Assembly (NCBI GenBank): GCA_027484825.1
Contig: JAIXSE010000016.1
Location: 372,001-436,000, forward strand
Direction of reading: 5' to 3'
Length of the DNA stretch: 64,000 bases
From: Rubrivivax sp.
GTDB taxonomy: Bacteria > Pseudomonadota > Gammaproteobacteria > Burkholderiales > Burkholderiaceae_C
Shown here: positions 53,942 through 63,800 of the stretch, one piece after another
Numbering within the stretch: position 1 is the stretch's first letter
How the letters are laid out: every line of letters begins with the position of its first letter
Made by a program: the position numbers and the translations under genes
The notes under the pieces: model-generated
What the model saw: only the letters and a program-made list of their open reading frames with translations
What the model was told of the DNA's origin: nothing
Databases searched by the model: none

Positions 53942-54607
53942 TCAGGCGTCCACCAACTGACCGCCTTCCAGACGCAGCCGGCGGTCCGCCAGCGCCGCGG
54001 CATGGGCGGAATGGGTCACCAGCAGGCAGGCCGCGCCTTGCTGCTGCAACTGCTGGCGCAGCAACTGCATCACCTGGTCCGCATGACGCGGATCGAGGTT
54101 GCCGGTCGGCTCGTCCGCCAGCACCAGCGAGGGCCGGTGCACCAGTGCCCGCGCAATCGCCACCCGCTGCAGCTGGCCACCGGAGAGTTCACGCGGCAGG
54201 TGCCGGGCCCGGTCGGACAGGCCGACGGCGGCCAACATCTCGTCCACCCGCGCCGCATCCGGCCGGCCCTGCAGCAGCAGCGGCAGGCCGACGTTGTCGC
54301 GCACCGTCAGATGCGGCAGCACATGGAAGGCCTGGAACACAAATCCCAGCCGCTCCCGGCGCAGCGCAGCCTGACCGGCCTCGTCCAGCGACAGCAGGTC
54401 CTGCCCATCCAGCAGCACCCGGCCTTCATCCAGCGGTTCCAGCGCGGCCAGGCCGTTGAGCAACGTGGACTTGCCACTGCCCGACTCCCCCAGCAGCGCC
54501 AGCAGTTCTCCGCGCTGCAACTGCAGGTCCAGCCCTTCAAACAAGGTCTGGCCCCCGAAGCGTTTGGACAGGCCGGAGGCAATCAGCAGCGGGGGCACAT
54601 CGGGCAT
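53942..54607 (-). CDS. LolD-like ABC transporter ATP-binding protein
   Basis: A 221-residue ATPase: Walker [11 protein letters not shown]-loop in [12 protein letters not shown], signature [15 protein letters not shown] and Walker [13 protein letters not shown], followed by the H-loop in [12 protein letters not shown]. This wording is that of MacB/LolD/FtsE-class ATPases that pair with FtsX-like permeases. The start at 54607 overlaps the miaA stop (TGATG), so the transporter is translated from the miaA message. Confidence 0.93.
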   Translation of the reverse strand: MPDVPPLLIASGLSKRFGGQTLFEGLDLQLQRGELLALLGESGSGKSTLLNGLAALEPLDEGRVLLDGQDLLSLDEAGQAALRRERLGFVFQAFHVLPHLTVRDNVGLPLLLQGRPDAARVDEMLAAVGLSDRARHLPRELSGGQLQRVAIARALVHRPSLVLADEPTGNLDPRHADQVMQLLRQQLQQQGAACLLVTHSAHAAALADRRLRLEGGQLVDA

Positions 54608-55566
54608 CAGGGCAATTCCTCGATCAGGGTCAAGACGGCCTGCAGGGCCTGCGGCTGCTCGGCCGGCACCGAATGGCGCGCCGGCATGCTGCGCAGCCAG
54701 GTGATCTGGCGTTTGGCCAGTTGGCGGGTGGCGGCGGTGCCGCGCTCCTGCAGGGCGTTCAGGTCGGGGTCGGTGCGACCCAGGGTCTGGGCCTCGTCCA
54801 GCAGCTCCCAGGCCTGCCGGTAGCCCACGCAGCGCATCGACGGCAGGTCCGGGGTCAGGTCGCCCCGGGCGCGCAGGCGCCGCACCTCGTCCACAAAGCC
54901 GTCGGCCAGCATCTGCGCAAAGCGATCGCCCAGTCGCTGATGCAGCCAGACGCGGGCGCTGTCGCTGGGCTCCAGCGAGACCAGCGGCCAGTCCACGCCG
55001 GCGCTGCGCGGGCGCTGGTACAGCACCGACATCGGCTCGCCCGACAGCAGACACACTTCCAGCGCGCGCTGGATGCGCTGGCTGTCCATCGGCGCGAGTC
55101 GGGCGGCGGTGTCCGGGTCCAGCGTCGCCAGCCAGGCATGCATCGCCGGCCAACCTTCACGGGCCGCGCGCGCGTCCAGCTCCGCCCGCAGGGCCGCATC
55201 GGCCTCGGGCAGGGCCGACAGCCCGTCGAACAGCGCCTTGAAATAGAGCATGGTCCCGCCTACCAGCACGGGGCGGGCCCCTCGGGCCTGGATCTGCGGG
55301 ACCAGTGCCAGCGTGTCGCGCACGAACTGGGCGGCGGAATACGACTGGGTCGGCGCCAGGATATCGATCAGGTGGTGCGGCACCTCCGCCAGCTCAGCGG
55401 GGGAGGGCTTGGCGGTGCCGATGTCCATGCCCTGGTAGACCAGGGCCGAGTCCACGCTGATGATCTCCACCTTCTGGCGACGGGCGAGCGCCAGAGCGGC
55501 GGCCGTCTTGCCGCAACCGGTCGGTCCCGCCAGGCACAGCGGACGCAGGCTCAAAAGCGCTCCCAC
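54607..55566 (-). CDS. miaA: tRNA dimethylallyltransferase
   Basis: A 319-residue enzyme that adds dimethylallyl to A37 of tRNAs reading UNN codons. Motifs are the P-loop [29 protein letters not shown], and the substrate-tunnel regions [13 protein letters not shown] and [11 protein letters not shown]; the C-terminal [13 protein letters not shown] and [12 protein letters not shown] are typical. The start is either the GTG at 55566 used here or a TTG at 55554 that overlaps the upstream stop; both lie just before the P-loop strand. It sits between an rRNA-type pseudouridine synthase and the ABC genes in one overlapping run; mutL and miaA are also linked in many genomes. Confidence 0.94.
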   Translation of the reverse strand: MGALLSLRPLCLAGPTGCGKTAAALALARRQKVEIISVDSALVYQGMDIGTAKPSPAELAEVPHHLIDILAPTQSYSAAQFVRDTLALVPQIQARGARPVLVGGTMLYFKALFDGLSALPEADAALRAELDARAAREGWPAMHAWLATLDPDTAARLAPMDSQRIQRALEVCLLSGEPMSVLYQRPRSAGVDWPLVSLEPSDSARVWLHQRLGDRFAQMLADGFVDEVRRLRARGDLTPDLPSMRCVGYRQAWELLDEAQTLGRTDPDLNALQERGTAATRQLAKRQITWLRSMPARHSVPAEQPQALQAVLTLIEELP

Positions 55567-57710
55567 GGGGCCAGATAACGCCACTGGCCGGCCGGCAACT
55601 GGCCCAGCGGGATGCGGCCGATGCGCACCCGCTTGAGACCCAGCACCTTCAGACCGACCAGCTCGCACATGCGGCGGATCTGGCGCTTGCGGCCTTCCCG
55701 CAGCACGAAGCGCAGCTGGTCTTCATTGGCCCAGCTCACCTTGGCCGGCTTGAGTTCCACGCCGTCCAGTTCCAGCCCGTGATTGAGCATGGCCAGGGCG
55801 CGCGGGTCCAGCTGATGCTGGGCCGGCACGTTGTCCGGGCCCTGTTCCATGGCCACGCGGACCAGATATTCCTTCTCCACATTCGACTCTTCACCGATCA
55901 GGTGACGGGCGATGCGGCCGTCCTGGGTGAGCACCAGCAGGCCGGTGGAGTCGATGTCCAGACGACCGGCGGGGGCCAGGTTGCGACCATGGCCCGGCGC
56001 CCAGTGGATGTGGGCCGGATCGTCGGCCCAGTGGGTGTCGGCCTTGATCAGCACCGAGGCGGGTTCATAGCCGTCCTCGGCCTGACCGGAAACATATCCG
56101 ATGGGCTTGTTCAGCAGGATGGTGACGCGCTGGGCCTGCTGGTCCTTGGCGGCCGGGTCGACTTCGATCTTCACGTCCGGGCCGACACGCTGGCCCAGCT
56201 CGGCCAGCTTGCCGTCCACCGTCACCCAGCCGGCCTCGATCCATTCATCGGCTTCGCGGCGCGAGGCCAGGCCCAGCTCGCTCATGCGCTTGGACAGGCG
56301 CTCGCCTTCGGACGGGTCCACCTGGCGCTGCGGCGCGGGTTGGCGGGGACGCGGGGTGTCGTTGTCGCCGTCCGCGTCGCGACGGGAATTGGGGCGGTCG
56401 GTGCGCGGGCGGTCGGGGTAGTAGCCCGAGGGCGCGCGGTCGCCGGGGAAGCGGTCGGCGCCCGGGCCGGATTCACGCGCGGCGGGATGGTCGCCGGAGC
56501 GGGCATTGCGGTCGTCCTGGCCGTAGCGAGGGCCCTGGCGGTCCGCCTGGAAGCCACCTTGACGCTCACCTTGGAAGCCGCCTTGACGGTCACCCTGGAA
56601 GCCACCTTGACGGTCGCCGTAGCGGCCTTCGGAGGAACGACCGTCGGAGCGACCGCCGCCGCGTGGGCCGCCGTAGCCGGTTTGGCGGTCGGAGCCGCCC
56701 TGGAACCCGCGGTCGCCGCCGCCGAAGTGGCGACCTTCGCCGCCGCCAAAGCCTCCGCCATGGCCGCGACCTTCGCCGCTGCCTTGGCTGCCGCCGTAGC
56801 CACGACCTTCACCGCCGCGATAGCCGCCACGGTCGCCGCCACCAAAACCGCGACCTTCGCCGCCGCCAAAGTTGCGACCTTCGCTGCCACCGTGGCCGCC
56901 ACCGTAGCCGCCGCGGCCCCGGTCGCCACGGTCTTCCCGTGCATACCGGTCTTCGCGATGCGGACGGCTTTCCTGGGCGTATCGGCTGCCGCGGTCCTCA
57001 TGTTCGTTGTGCAGGCCGCCGATGCCGCGGCGCACCGGCGCTTCGCGGCTCTCACGGTGATCCCCGCCGCGCGGACCGTTCCAGGGCTCGCGCGGTCCGC
57101 CGAAGCCAGGACCCCGCGACGGAGCGCCGCCCCGGTCGCCGCCCTGACCCCATGCCTGCCGCTGGCCGCCCCGGTCGCCCTGACCAAAACCGCCCCGATC
57201 ACCCTGGCCGTAGCCGCTTCGGGGACCGCCCTGAGGACCTTGGCCGTAGCCGCCGCGCTGATCGCCCTGGCCGCCTTGGCCGCCTTGGCCATAACTGCCA
57301 CGCTGGCCACCCTGGTCGCCCGCGTTGAATCCGCCTCGCGGACCGCCTTGGCCAAAGCCGCCGCGCGGGCCCCCTTGCCCGCCCTGACCACCGGGGCCGC
57401 GTCCGGCACCTCGCGCATCGGGGCGACCGTCCCGACGCCCCTCACCGCCTTGCGGACCGCGGCTGTCCGGCCGGCTTCCGCCACGCGCGTCCGGCCGACC
57501 ACCGCCGGGCCGACGATCGTCCTGCGATTCCTCCGCGCGCCGCTGCTCATACGCCGCCTGACGTTCCGCCCGCTCCGCCTGCGCCTGGGCCAGGGTCGGG
57601 CGGGGCTTGCCCACGCCAGCGGCTCCCCGCACAGGGGTCCGCCGGGGGCCGCCGGAAGCGGACGGCTTGTCACTGGCCGGTTTGTTCTTGTTGAGTTTGA
57701 TCGTGGCCAT
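55551..57710 (-). CDS. RluF/RluB-like pseudouridine synthase with long RGG-rich N-terminus
   Basis: A 719-residue protein. The C-terminal 250 residues are an ordinary RsuA/RluB/RluF-class synthase: S4 RNA-binding domain ([20 protein letters not shown]), catalytic Asp in [19 protein letters not shown], and [16 protein letters not shown]; the wording after that is closest to RluF. The N-terminal about 460 residues are low complexity: Arg, Gly, Gln and Asp with many RGG/GGQGG/GDRGG units. The ATG at 57710 is preceded by no closer alternative that removes the extension, and codon use stays coding-like. The extension probably is a disordered RNA-binding tail. Confidence 0.88.
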   Translation of the reverse strand: MATIKLNKNKPASDKPSASGGPRRTPVRGAAGVGKPRPTLAQAQAERAERQAAYEQRRAEESQDDRRPGGGRPDARGGSRPDSRGPQGGEGRRDGRPDARGAGRGPGGQGGQGGPRGGFGQGGPRGGFNAGDQGGQRGSYGQGGQGGQGDQRGGYGQGPQGGPRSGYGQGDRGGFGQGDRGGQRQAWGQGGDRGGAPSRGPGFGGPREPWNGPRGGDHRESREAPVRRGIGGLHNEHEDRGSRYAQESRPHREDRYAREDRGDRGRGGYGGGHGGSEGRNFGGGEGRGFGGGDRGGYRGGEGRGYGGSQGSGEGRGHGGGFGGGEGRHFGGGDRGFQGGSDRQTGYGGPRGGGRSDGRSSEGRYGDRQGGFQGDRQGGFQGERQGGFQADRQGPRYGQDDRNARSGDHPAARESGPGADRFPGDRAPSGYYPDRPRTDRPNSRRDADGDNDTPRPRQPAPQRQVDPSEGERLSKRMSELGLASRREADEWIEAGWVTVDGKLAELGQRVGPDVKIEVDPAAKDQQAQRVTILLNKPIGYVSGQAEDGYEPASVLIKADTHWADDPAHIHWAPGHGRNLAPAGRLDIDSTGLLVLTQDGRIARHLIGEESNVEKEYLVRVAMEQGPDNVPAQHQLDPRALAMLNHGLELDGVELKPAKVSWANEDQLRFVLREGRKRQIRRMCELVGLKVLGLKRVRIGRIPLGQLPAGQWRYLAPWERF

Positions 57711-57766
57711 GTCGGTACTACGTCAGAAGGAGTGAAAGGGGCGGGCAGGCGGCGCGTGGCGCCGGA

Positions 57767-59971
57767 TCAGCGGCCGCGCAGGAACAGGCCGTCCAGGTCA
57801 CGCACGGTGAGCTGGCGCCAGGTGGGACGCCCATGGTTGCACTGGTCGGCACGTTCGGTGCGTTCCATGTCGCGCAGCAGGGCATTCATTTCGTCGAGAT
57901 TGAGCTGCCGGTTGGCACGGACCGCGCCATGGCAGGCCATGGTGGCCAGGATTTCATGCTGGGCGCGTTCGATGGCGTGGCTGGCATCGAACTGCGCCAG
58001 TTCCGCCAGCACCCCGCGCGCCAGTTCGATCACATCGCCGCCGGCCAGCAGGGCAGGGCGCTCGCGCACCGCCAGCATCTTGGCCGACAGCGGCGCGATG
58101 TCCAGGCCCAGACGCTGCAGGGTCTCGGCCTGGGCCTCGGCGGTGGCGATCTCCTGCGGCGTGGCGGAGAAGGTGACGGGGATCAGCAGCGGCTGGGCCT
58201 CGATGCGGGCTTGGCCCAGCGAGGCCTTGAGCCGCTCATAGACCACCCGTTCATGGGCGGCATGCATGTCGACAATGACCAGCCCCTGCGCGTTCTCGGC
58301 CAGGATGTAGATGCCCTGGATCTGCGCAATGGCCCGGCCCAGCGGCCATTCACCGGCCTGGGTGCTGGGCAGGGGGGTGGGCGTGCCGTCAGACCGTGAG
58401 ACCGCCGGGCGGAAGCCGGGCGACTGGCCCGGCAGGCCGCCGCTGGCCGGGGCATAAAGCGCTTCGGCCTGTTCCAGGGCGAGGGCGGTCTGGGCGCGTG
58501 TCGGGATGGGCGCACGCCAGGCGCCGCTGCCGCCGCCGGAACCATTCCCGGTCGCACCGCCGCCATAGTGCCCTGTGTAGCCACCTGTGTAGGCGCCTTG
58601 ATTCGCACCTGTGGCGCCACCCCCAGGCCCGTAAGACGATGCCCCCGACCCTTCACCAGGGTCAGCGCGGTCTGCAAAGCCGTGGCCCGGCTGAGCGGCG
58701 CCTGCGGCGGATGACCCCATCCCCGCCGCCCACTCTGCCGAGGCAGCGCCAGAGGCGCTATCCCCGTGTGCGCCGGCCCCGCCATTGACAGCGCCGTCTG
58801 CACCACCGAGTCCACCGCTGCCGCCAGGCTCCTGCGCCATCGGCCGCTCCCAGGCGTGGGTGCCGCTCCAGGTCCGCGGCACCGAGCCGGGGCGCGGCGG
58901 GGCGAGCTCGTCGGCTGCTGCGTCGCTGGTTCGGCTCAGCGCCAGCGCAGCCACCACGGCCCGTCGCACCTGCTGGTGAATCTCGCGGCCGTCCCGAAAG
59001 CGCACTTCGATCTTGGTCGGGTGCACATTCACATCCACCAGCTCCGGGGCGATGTCGATGAACAGCACATAGCTGGGCTGACGCTGTCCGTGCAGCACAT
59101 CGTCAAAGGCCGACCGGATGGCGTGGGCGATCAGCTTGTCCCGCACATACCGGCCGTTGACGTAGACATATTGCATGTCCGCCCGGCTGCGGGCGGCTTC
59201 CGGAAGGCCGACCCGGCCATGGATGCGCAGCGGCCCCACCTCGGCCGCCACATCGCGGCTCTGGCTGACGAAGTCCTCATTGAGCACTTCCGACACCCGC
59301 TGGGCCAGGGACGACGCCCGCCACTGGTCCACCAGCTTGCCTTCATGCCAGACGGTGAAGCCCACATCCGGCCGTGCCAGGGCATGGCGGCGCAGCGCTT
59401 CCAGGCAGTGGCCCAGCTCGGTGCCTTCGGACTTGAGGAATTTGCGCCGTGCCGGCGTGTTGAAAAACAGCTCCCGCACTTCGACGCTGGTGCCTCGCGA
59501 GCGTGCCGCCGGGCTGAGTTCACCGCTGCGCGCATCCAGCCGCCAGGCATGGGGGGCGCCGTCGAAGCGGGAGACGAGCGAGAGTTCCGCCACCGACGAC
59601 ACCGCCGCCAGGGCTTCTCCCCGGAAGCCCATGGTGGCCACCGACTCCAGCTCTTCCAGGTTGCGGATCTTGCTGGTGGCATGGCGCTTGATGGCCAGCG
59701 GCAGCTCGGATTCCGGAATGCCGCAGCCGTCATCCTCCACCACCAGGCTGCGGATACCGCCGGCCAGCAGCTTCAGCTGGATCTGCCCGGCCCCCGCGTC
59801 CAGGGCGTTGTCCACCAGTTCGCGTACGACCGAGGCCGGGCGCTCCACGACCTCGCCAGCCGCAATCTGGCTGATGAGTTCATCGGGGAGTTCGCAAATC
59901 GAGCGTCGCGACGGGGCGGCAGGGGCGCCGCCAGGCGATACGGTCGCCGGGGGGGCGAGAGAGGCATCCAT
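57767..59971 (-). CDS. mutL: DNA mismatch repair protein MutL, endonuclease type
   Basis: A 734-residue MutL. The N-terminal GHKL ATPase is complete (LPDELISQIAAGEVVERPAS, VRELVDNALDAGA, DDGCGIP, GFRGEALAAVSS). A Gly/Ser/Ala-rich linker of about 150 residues follows. The C-terminal domain has DMHAAHERVVYE, matching the DxHA-x2-E-x4-E metal motif, plus ACHGAVR, CNHGRPTW and FLRGR, which together mark the nicking-endonuclease MutL class rather than the E. coli type. The ATG at 59971 is used; an open extension of 30 residues upstream overlaps the divergent dedA promoter region. Confidence 0.94.
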   Translation of the reverse strand: MDASLAPPATVSPGGAPAAPSRRSICELPDELISQIAAGEVVERPASVVRELVDNALDAGAGQIQLKLLAGGIRSLVVEDDGCGIPESELPLAIKRHATSKIRNLEELESVATMGFRGEALAAVSSVAELSLVSRFDGAPHAWRLDARSGELSPAARSRGTSVEVRELFFNTPARRKFLKSEGTELGHCLEALRRHALARPDVGFTVWHEGKLVDQWRASSLAQRVSEVLNEDFVSQSRDVAAEVGPLRIHGRVGLPEAARSRADMQYVYVNGRYVRDKLIAHAIRSAFDDVLHGQRQPSYVLFIDIAPELVDVNVHPTKIEVRFRDGREIHQQVRRAVVAALALSRTSDAAADELAPPRPGSVPRTWSGTHAWERPMAQEPGGSGGLGGADGAVNGGAGAHGDSASGAASAEWAAGMGSSAAGAAQPGHGFADRADPGEGSGASSYGPGGGATGANQGAYTGGYTGHYGGGATGNGSGGGSGAWRAPIPTRAQTALALEQAEALYAPASGGLPGQSPGFRPAVSRSDGTPTPLPSTQAGEWPLGRAIAQIQGIYILAENAQGLVIVDMHAAHERVVYERLKASLGQARIEAQPLLIPVTFSATPQEIATAEAQAETLQRLGLDIAPLSAKMLAVRERPALLAGGDVIELARGVLAELAQFDASHAIERAQHEILATMACHGAVRANRQLNLDEMNALLRDMERTERADQCNHGRPTWRQLTVRDLDGLFLRGR

Positions 59972-60059
59972 AAGGGGGCCATTGTAGAAGAGGCCCCCGA
60001 ATCCGGGGGCAGGCCGAACCGAGGGGGGAGCAGGGCATAGACCGCCATAATGCGCCGCC

Positions 60060-60707
60060 ATGGATGTCCTGCAATTCCTCCTTGATTTTGTCCTTCACGT
60101 GGACGCGCATCTGGCCGAGTTCGTCACGAACTACGGGGCCTGGGTCTATGCCCTGCTGTTCCTGATCGTGTTCGTGGAGACCGGGGTGGTGGTGATGCCC
60201 TTCCTGCCGGGCGACTCGCTGCTGTTTGTCGTGGGGGCGCTGTGCGGCGCCGGCGTGATGAACTTGCCGCTGGCCATGACGGTGCTGCTGGTGGCGGCCA
60301 TCCTGGGCGACCAGTGCAACTACACCATCGGGCGCAGCATCGGGCCCAAGGTGTTCCAGTGGGAGCAGTCGCGCTTCTTCAACAAGCGGGCGTTCGATGC
60401 GGCCCACGCGTTCTATGAACGCCATGGCGGCGTCACCATCGTGCTGGCGCGCTTCATGCCGTTCATCCGCACCTTCGCGCCGTTTGTGGCCGGGGTGGCG
60501 GCCATGAGCCGGTCGCGGTTCACCGCCTACAACGTTGGCGGCGCGCTGCTGTGGGTGGTGGGGCTGACGCTGGCGGGCTATGTGTTCGGCAATATCCCGT
60601 TTGTGCAGACCCATCTGAGCAAGATCATCTGGGCCATGATCCTCGTGCCTGGGCTGATTGCGCTCTACGGCGGCTGGAAGGCCTCGCGCAAGCCGGCGCA
60701 GGCCTGA
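60060..60707 (+). CDS. DedA family membrane protein
   Basis: A 215-residue inner-membrane protein of the DedA/VTT family, thought to scramble undecaprenyl phosphate or other lipids. Visible are ALLFLIVFVETGVVVMPFLP with the following GDSLLF, GDQCNYTIGR, and the re-entrant signature ARFMPFIRTFAPFVAGVAAM with its conserved Arg/Pro residues. ATG at 60060 lies 88 bases from the divergent mutL start. Length and topology are normal. Confidence 0.93.
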   Translation: MDVLQFLLDFVLHVDAHLAEFVTNYGAWVYALLFLIVFVETGVVVMPFLPGDSLLFVVGALCGAGVMNLPLAMTVLLVAAILGDQCNYTIGRSIGPKVFQWEQSRFFNKRAFDAAHAFYERHGGVTIVLARFMPFIRTFAPFVAGVAAMSRSRFTAYNVGGALLWVVGLTLAGYVFGNIPFVQTHLSKIIWAMILVPGLIALYGGWKASRKPAQA

Positions 60708-60872
60708 AGCGCCCGCTTCGTCCGCGGCTTCCTCGGGAAACCCCCAAGCCCCCCCTGCGCCACTACGGCAGGGGTGAGCTTCGGCACGGGCGTGCTGGCC
60801 CGCTATCCTGCGGCGCAGAGTGCAACCGTCCTTGGACAGCCTTTTCACCGACCTTCAACCCGACCAAGCCCC

Positions 60873-63800
60873 ATGCAACTGAGTTCCCTGAGCCAGGCCA
60901 TCGCCCTGGCACTGAGCCTTGCCGCCGGCGTTTCCGCTGGTGTTGCCGCCTCGCCTGCGCTGGCGCAATCCGCCGCCCCGGTGTCGTCCAGCGGCGCGGC
61001 CGTCAGCCTGCTGCTGCGCCAGCCGGCCGTGTCGGCCCGGCAACTGGCTTTTGTGTATGGCGGCGCCCTGTGGGTGGCCAACCGTGATGGGAGCCAACCG
61101 CGCCAGCTGGCGCCGCGGGTGACGTCGGAGTTTTCGCCGCGGTTCTCGCCGGACGGGCAATGGATCGCGTTTTCTGCCAGCTATGACGGCAACACCGATG
61201 TGTATGTGGTGCCCACCGCTGGCGGTCAGCCCCGCCGACTGACCTGGCACGGCAGCAGCGACCAGGTCACCGGCTGGAGCCCGGACGGCAAACGGGTGCT
61301 GTTCGCCTCGCCCCGCCAGGTGCTGAACAACCGCAGCAACCAGCTCTACGAAGTGGCGCTGGAAGGCGGCTTCGAGCAGCAGGTGATGAAGGCCGTGGCC
61401 TATGAAGGCAGCTGGAGCCCGGACGGTCGCCTGCTGGCCTATCGCCCCTACCGCCAAGCCAACAACGGCGCCAGCGGATGGCGCCAGAGCCGTGGCGGCA
61501 CCACGCCGCCGATCTGGATCATCGACCCCAAGGGCAAGACCTGGGAAGAGATTCCCCACGTCAACGCCACCGACTGGAATCCGATCTGGATGGGCGACGA
61601 AGTCGTCTTCATCTCCGACCGCAACAATGGCGCCGCCAATCTCTTCGCCTACAACACCAAGACCAAGGCCCTGCGCCAGCTGACCCAGGAGACGGTGTGG
61701 GACGTCAAGTCGGCGGACGGCCGGGACGGGCGCATCGTCTACGAGGTGGGCGGCCGGATCAAGGAGATCAGCCTGGCAGGCGGAGAGCCGGTCACGCTGA
61801 GCATCAGCCTGAATGAACCCAGCGCCCAGGCGCGGGTGCAGTGGAAGGATGCCGCTCGCACCATCACCAGCGTGGCCCTGTCCGCCACCGGCAAGCGGGT
61901 GCTGGTGAGTGCGCGCGGGGAAGTGTTCTCGGTGCCGGTGAAGGACGGCGTGGTGCGCAACCTCACCCAGACGTCCGGCGTGCGGGAGAAGGACGCCCTG
62001 TGGAGCCCGGACGGCCAGCAGGTGGCCTACCTCTCCGATGAGCCCGGCATGCGCCACCAAGTGGTGCTCCGGGATCAACTGGGGGACCAGGCCGCCGGCA
62101 AGCCCACACGCAAGATCCTGCTGCCCGAGACCGGCTACTTCCGGCTGCTGGACTGGTCGCCCGAGGGCAGCCGTCTGGTGCTGCAGGACAACCATCTCAA
62201 CCTCTACCAGTTGCCGCTCACCGGGCCGCAGTCCGGTCAACTGCTGAAGATCGACAGCAGCCCGCGCCGCCAGAACTACGACGTCGGCTTCTCGCCGGAT
62301 GGCCGCTGGCTGGCCTACACCGTGACCGGGCGGAATCACTTCAGCCAGATCCGGGTGCACGATTTCCAGACCGGCCAGCAGCACACGCTGACCGACGGCA
62401 TGAGCCATGCGGAGCAGCCGGTCTTCTCCAGCAAGGGCGACGTGCTGTACTTCACCGCGTCGGTCAATTCCGGGCCGGCCCAGGTGGGCCTGGACATGTC
62501 CACGCAGGAGCGTTCGCTGCGCATGGGCCTGTTTGCCGCGGTGCTGCGTGCGGACGGGTCGTCGCCGCTGCTGCCCAAGGCCGGGGATGAAGACGGCAAG
62601 GGCGGCAAGGGTGATGCTGCTGATGGCGACAAGGAAGACGGCAAGGCGGGGGACAAGTCCTCGGACAAGAAGGGCGATGCCAAGCCCGATAGCAAGCCCG
62701 ACGCCAAGGCGGACAGCAAGCCCGACGAGAAGTCCGGCAAGGCCAAGCCGGTGCGCATCGACTTCGCCGGCCTGCAGAACCGCATCATCGGCCTGCCCGT
62801 GGCACAGGCCCGCTACGACCATCTGGACGTGGCGGCCGATGGCGCGCTGTTCTACATCGAACGCAGCCAGCCCGGCACCAGCATCGAGCCGCCCAACGCC
62901 GACGGCGACGAGCGCGGCGAGCTCTACCGCTTCGACTTCGAGGAGAAGAAGGCCAAGGTGGTCAAGCAGGGCGTGAATGACTATTCGCTCAGCGCCGACG
63001 GCAAGAAGATCCTGCTGGACCTGGGCGGCGGCCGGCTGGAAGTGGCCGATGCGCGCGAGAAGCTGGACACCAAGTCGGTGGATGTGTCGGGCCTGCGCGT
63101 GCGCATCGACCCGCGCGCCGAATGGCGTCAGATCTTCGACGAGACCTGGTGGATGGAGAAGGAATTCTTCTACGACCCGAAACTGCACGGCCTGGACTGG
63201 AAGGGCATCTACCAGCGCTACCTGCCGCTGCTGGCCCATGTGCAGCGTCGTGAAGACCTGAACGACCTGATGGTGGACATGATCGGCGAGCTGCAGGTCG
63301 GCCACAACCGCGTGGGCGGGGGCGACGTGCTGACCGAGCCGAAGGTGGCCATCGGCCTGCTGGGCGCCGACTTCAGCTTCGAAGGCGGCCACTACCGCAT
63401 CAGCAAGATCTTCCAGGGTGACCGCTGGAATCCGTTCCTGAAGGCGCCGCTGGCGGCACCGGGCCTGAATGTGAAGGCGGGGGACTATCTGCTGGCGGTC
63501 AACGGACGTCCGGTGGATGGCCAGCACAACCTCTTCCAGCAACTGGAGAACACCGTCGGCAAGCCGGTGCAGCTGACGATTGCCAGCGATGCGAAGGGCC
63601 AGGGCGCGCGTCAGGTGCAGGTGGAGCCGATCGCCAGTGAAGTCGCGCTGCGCCAGTGGGACTGGGTGGAGCACAACCGCCAGGAAGTGGACCGCCTGAG
63701 CGGCGGCAAGCTGGCCTATGTCTACATGCCGGACACGGCCACGCAGGGCTTCCAGCACTTCAACCGCATGTTCTTCGCGCAGGTGGACAAGCAGGGCCTG

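Noticed and set aside
55779-58241. 820-codon open frame opposite the pseudouridine synthase and mutL
   Set aside because: Its Ala/Thr/Arg-rich translation is the shadow of the RGG tract; it crosses two well-supported genes.
60855-63758. 967-codon open frame antisense to the tricorn-like protease
   Set aside because: The plus frame has signal peptide, propeller repeats, PDZ and S41 motifs; the minus frame has none.
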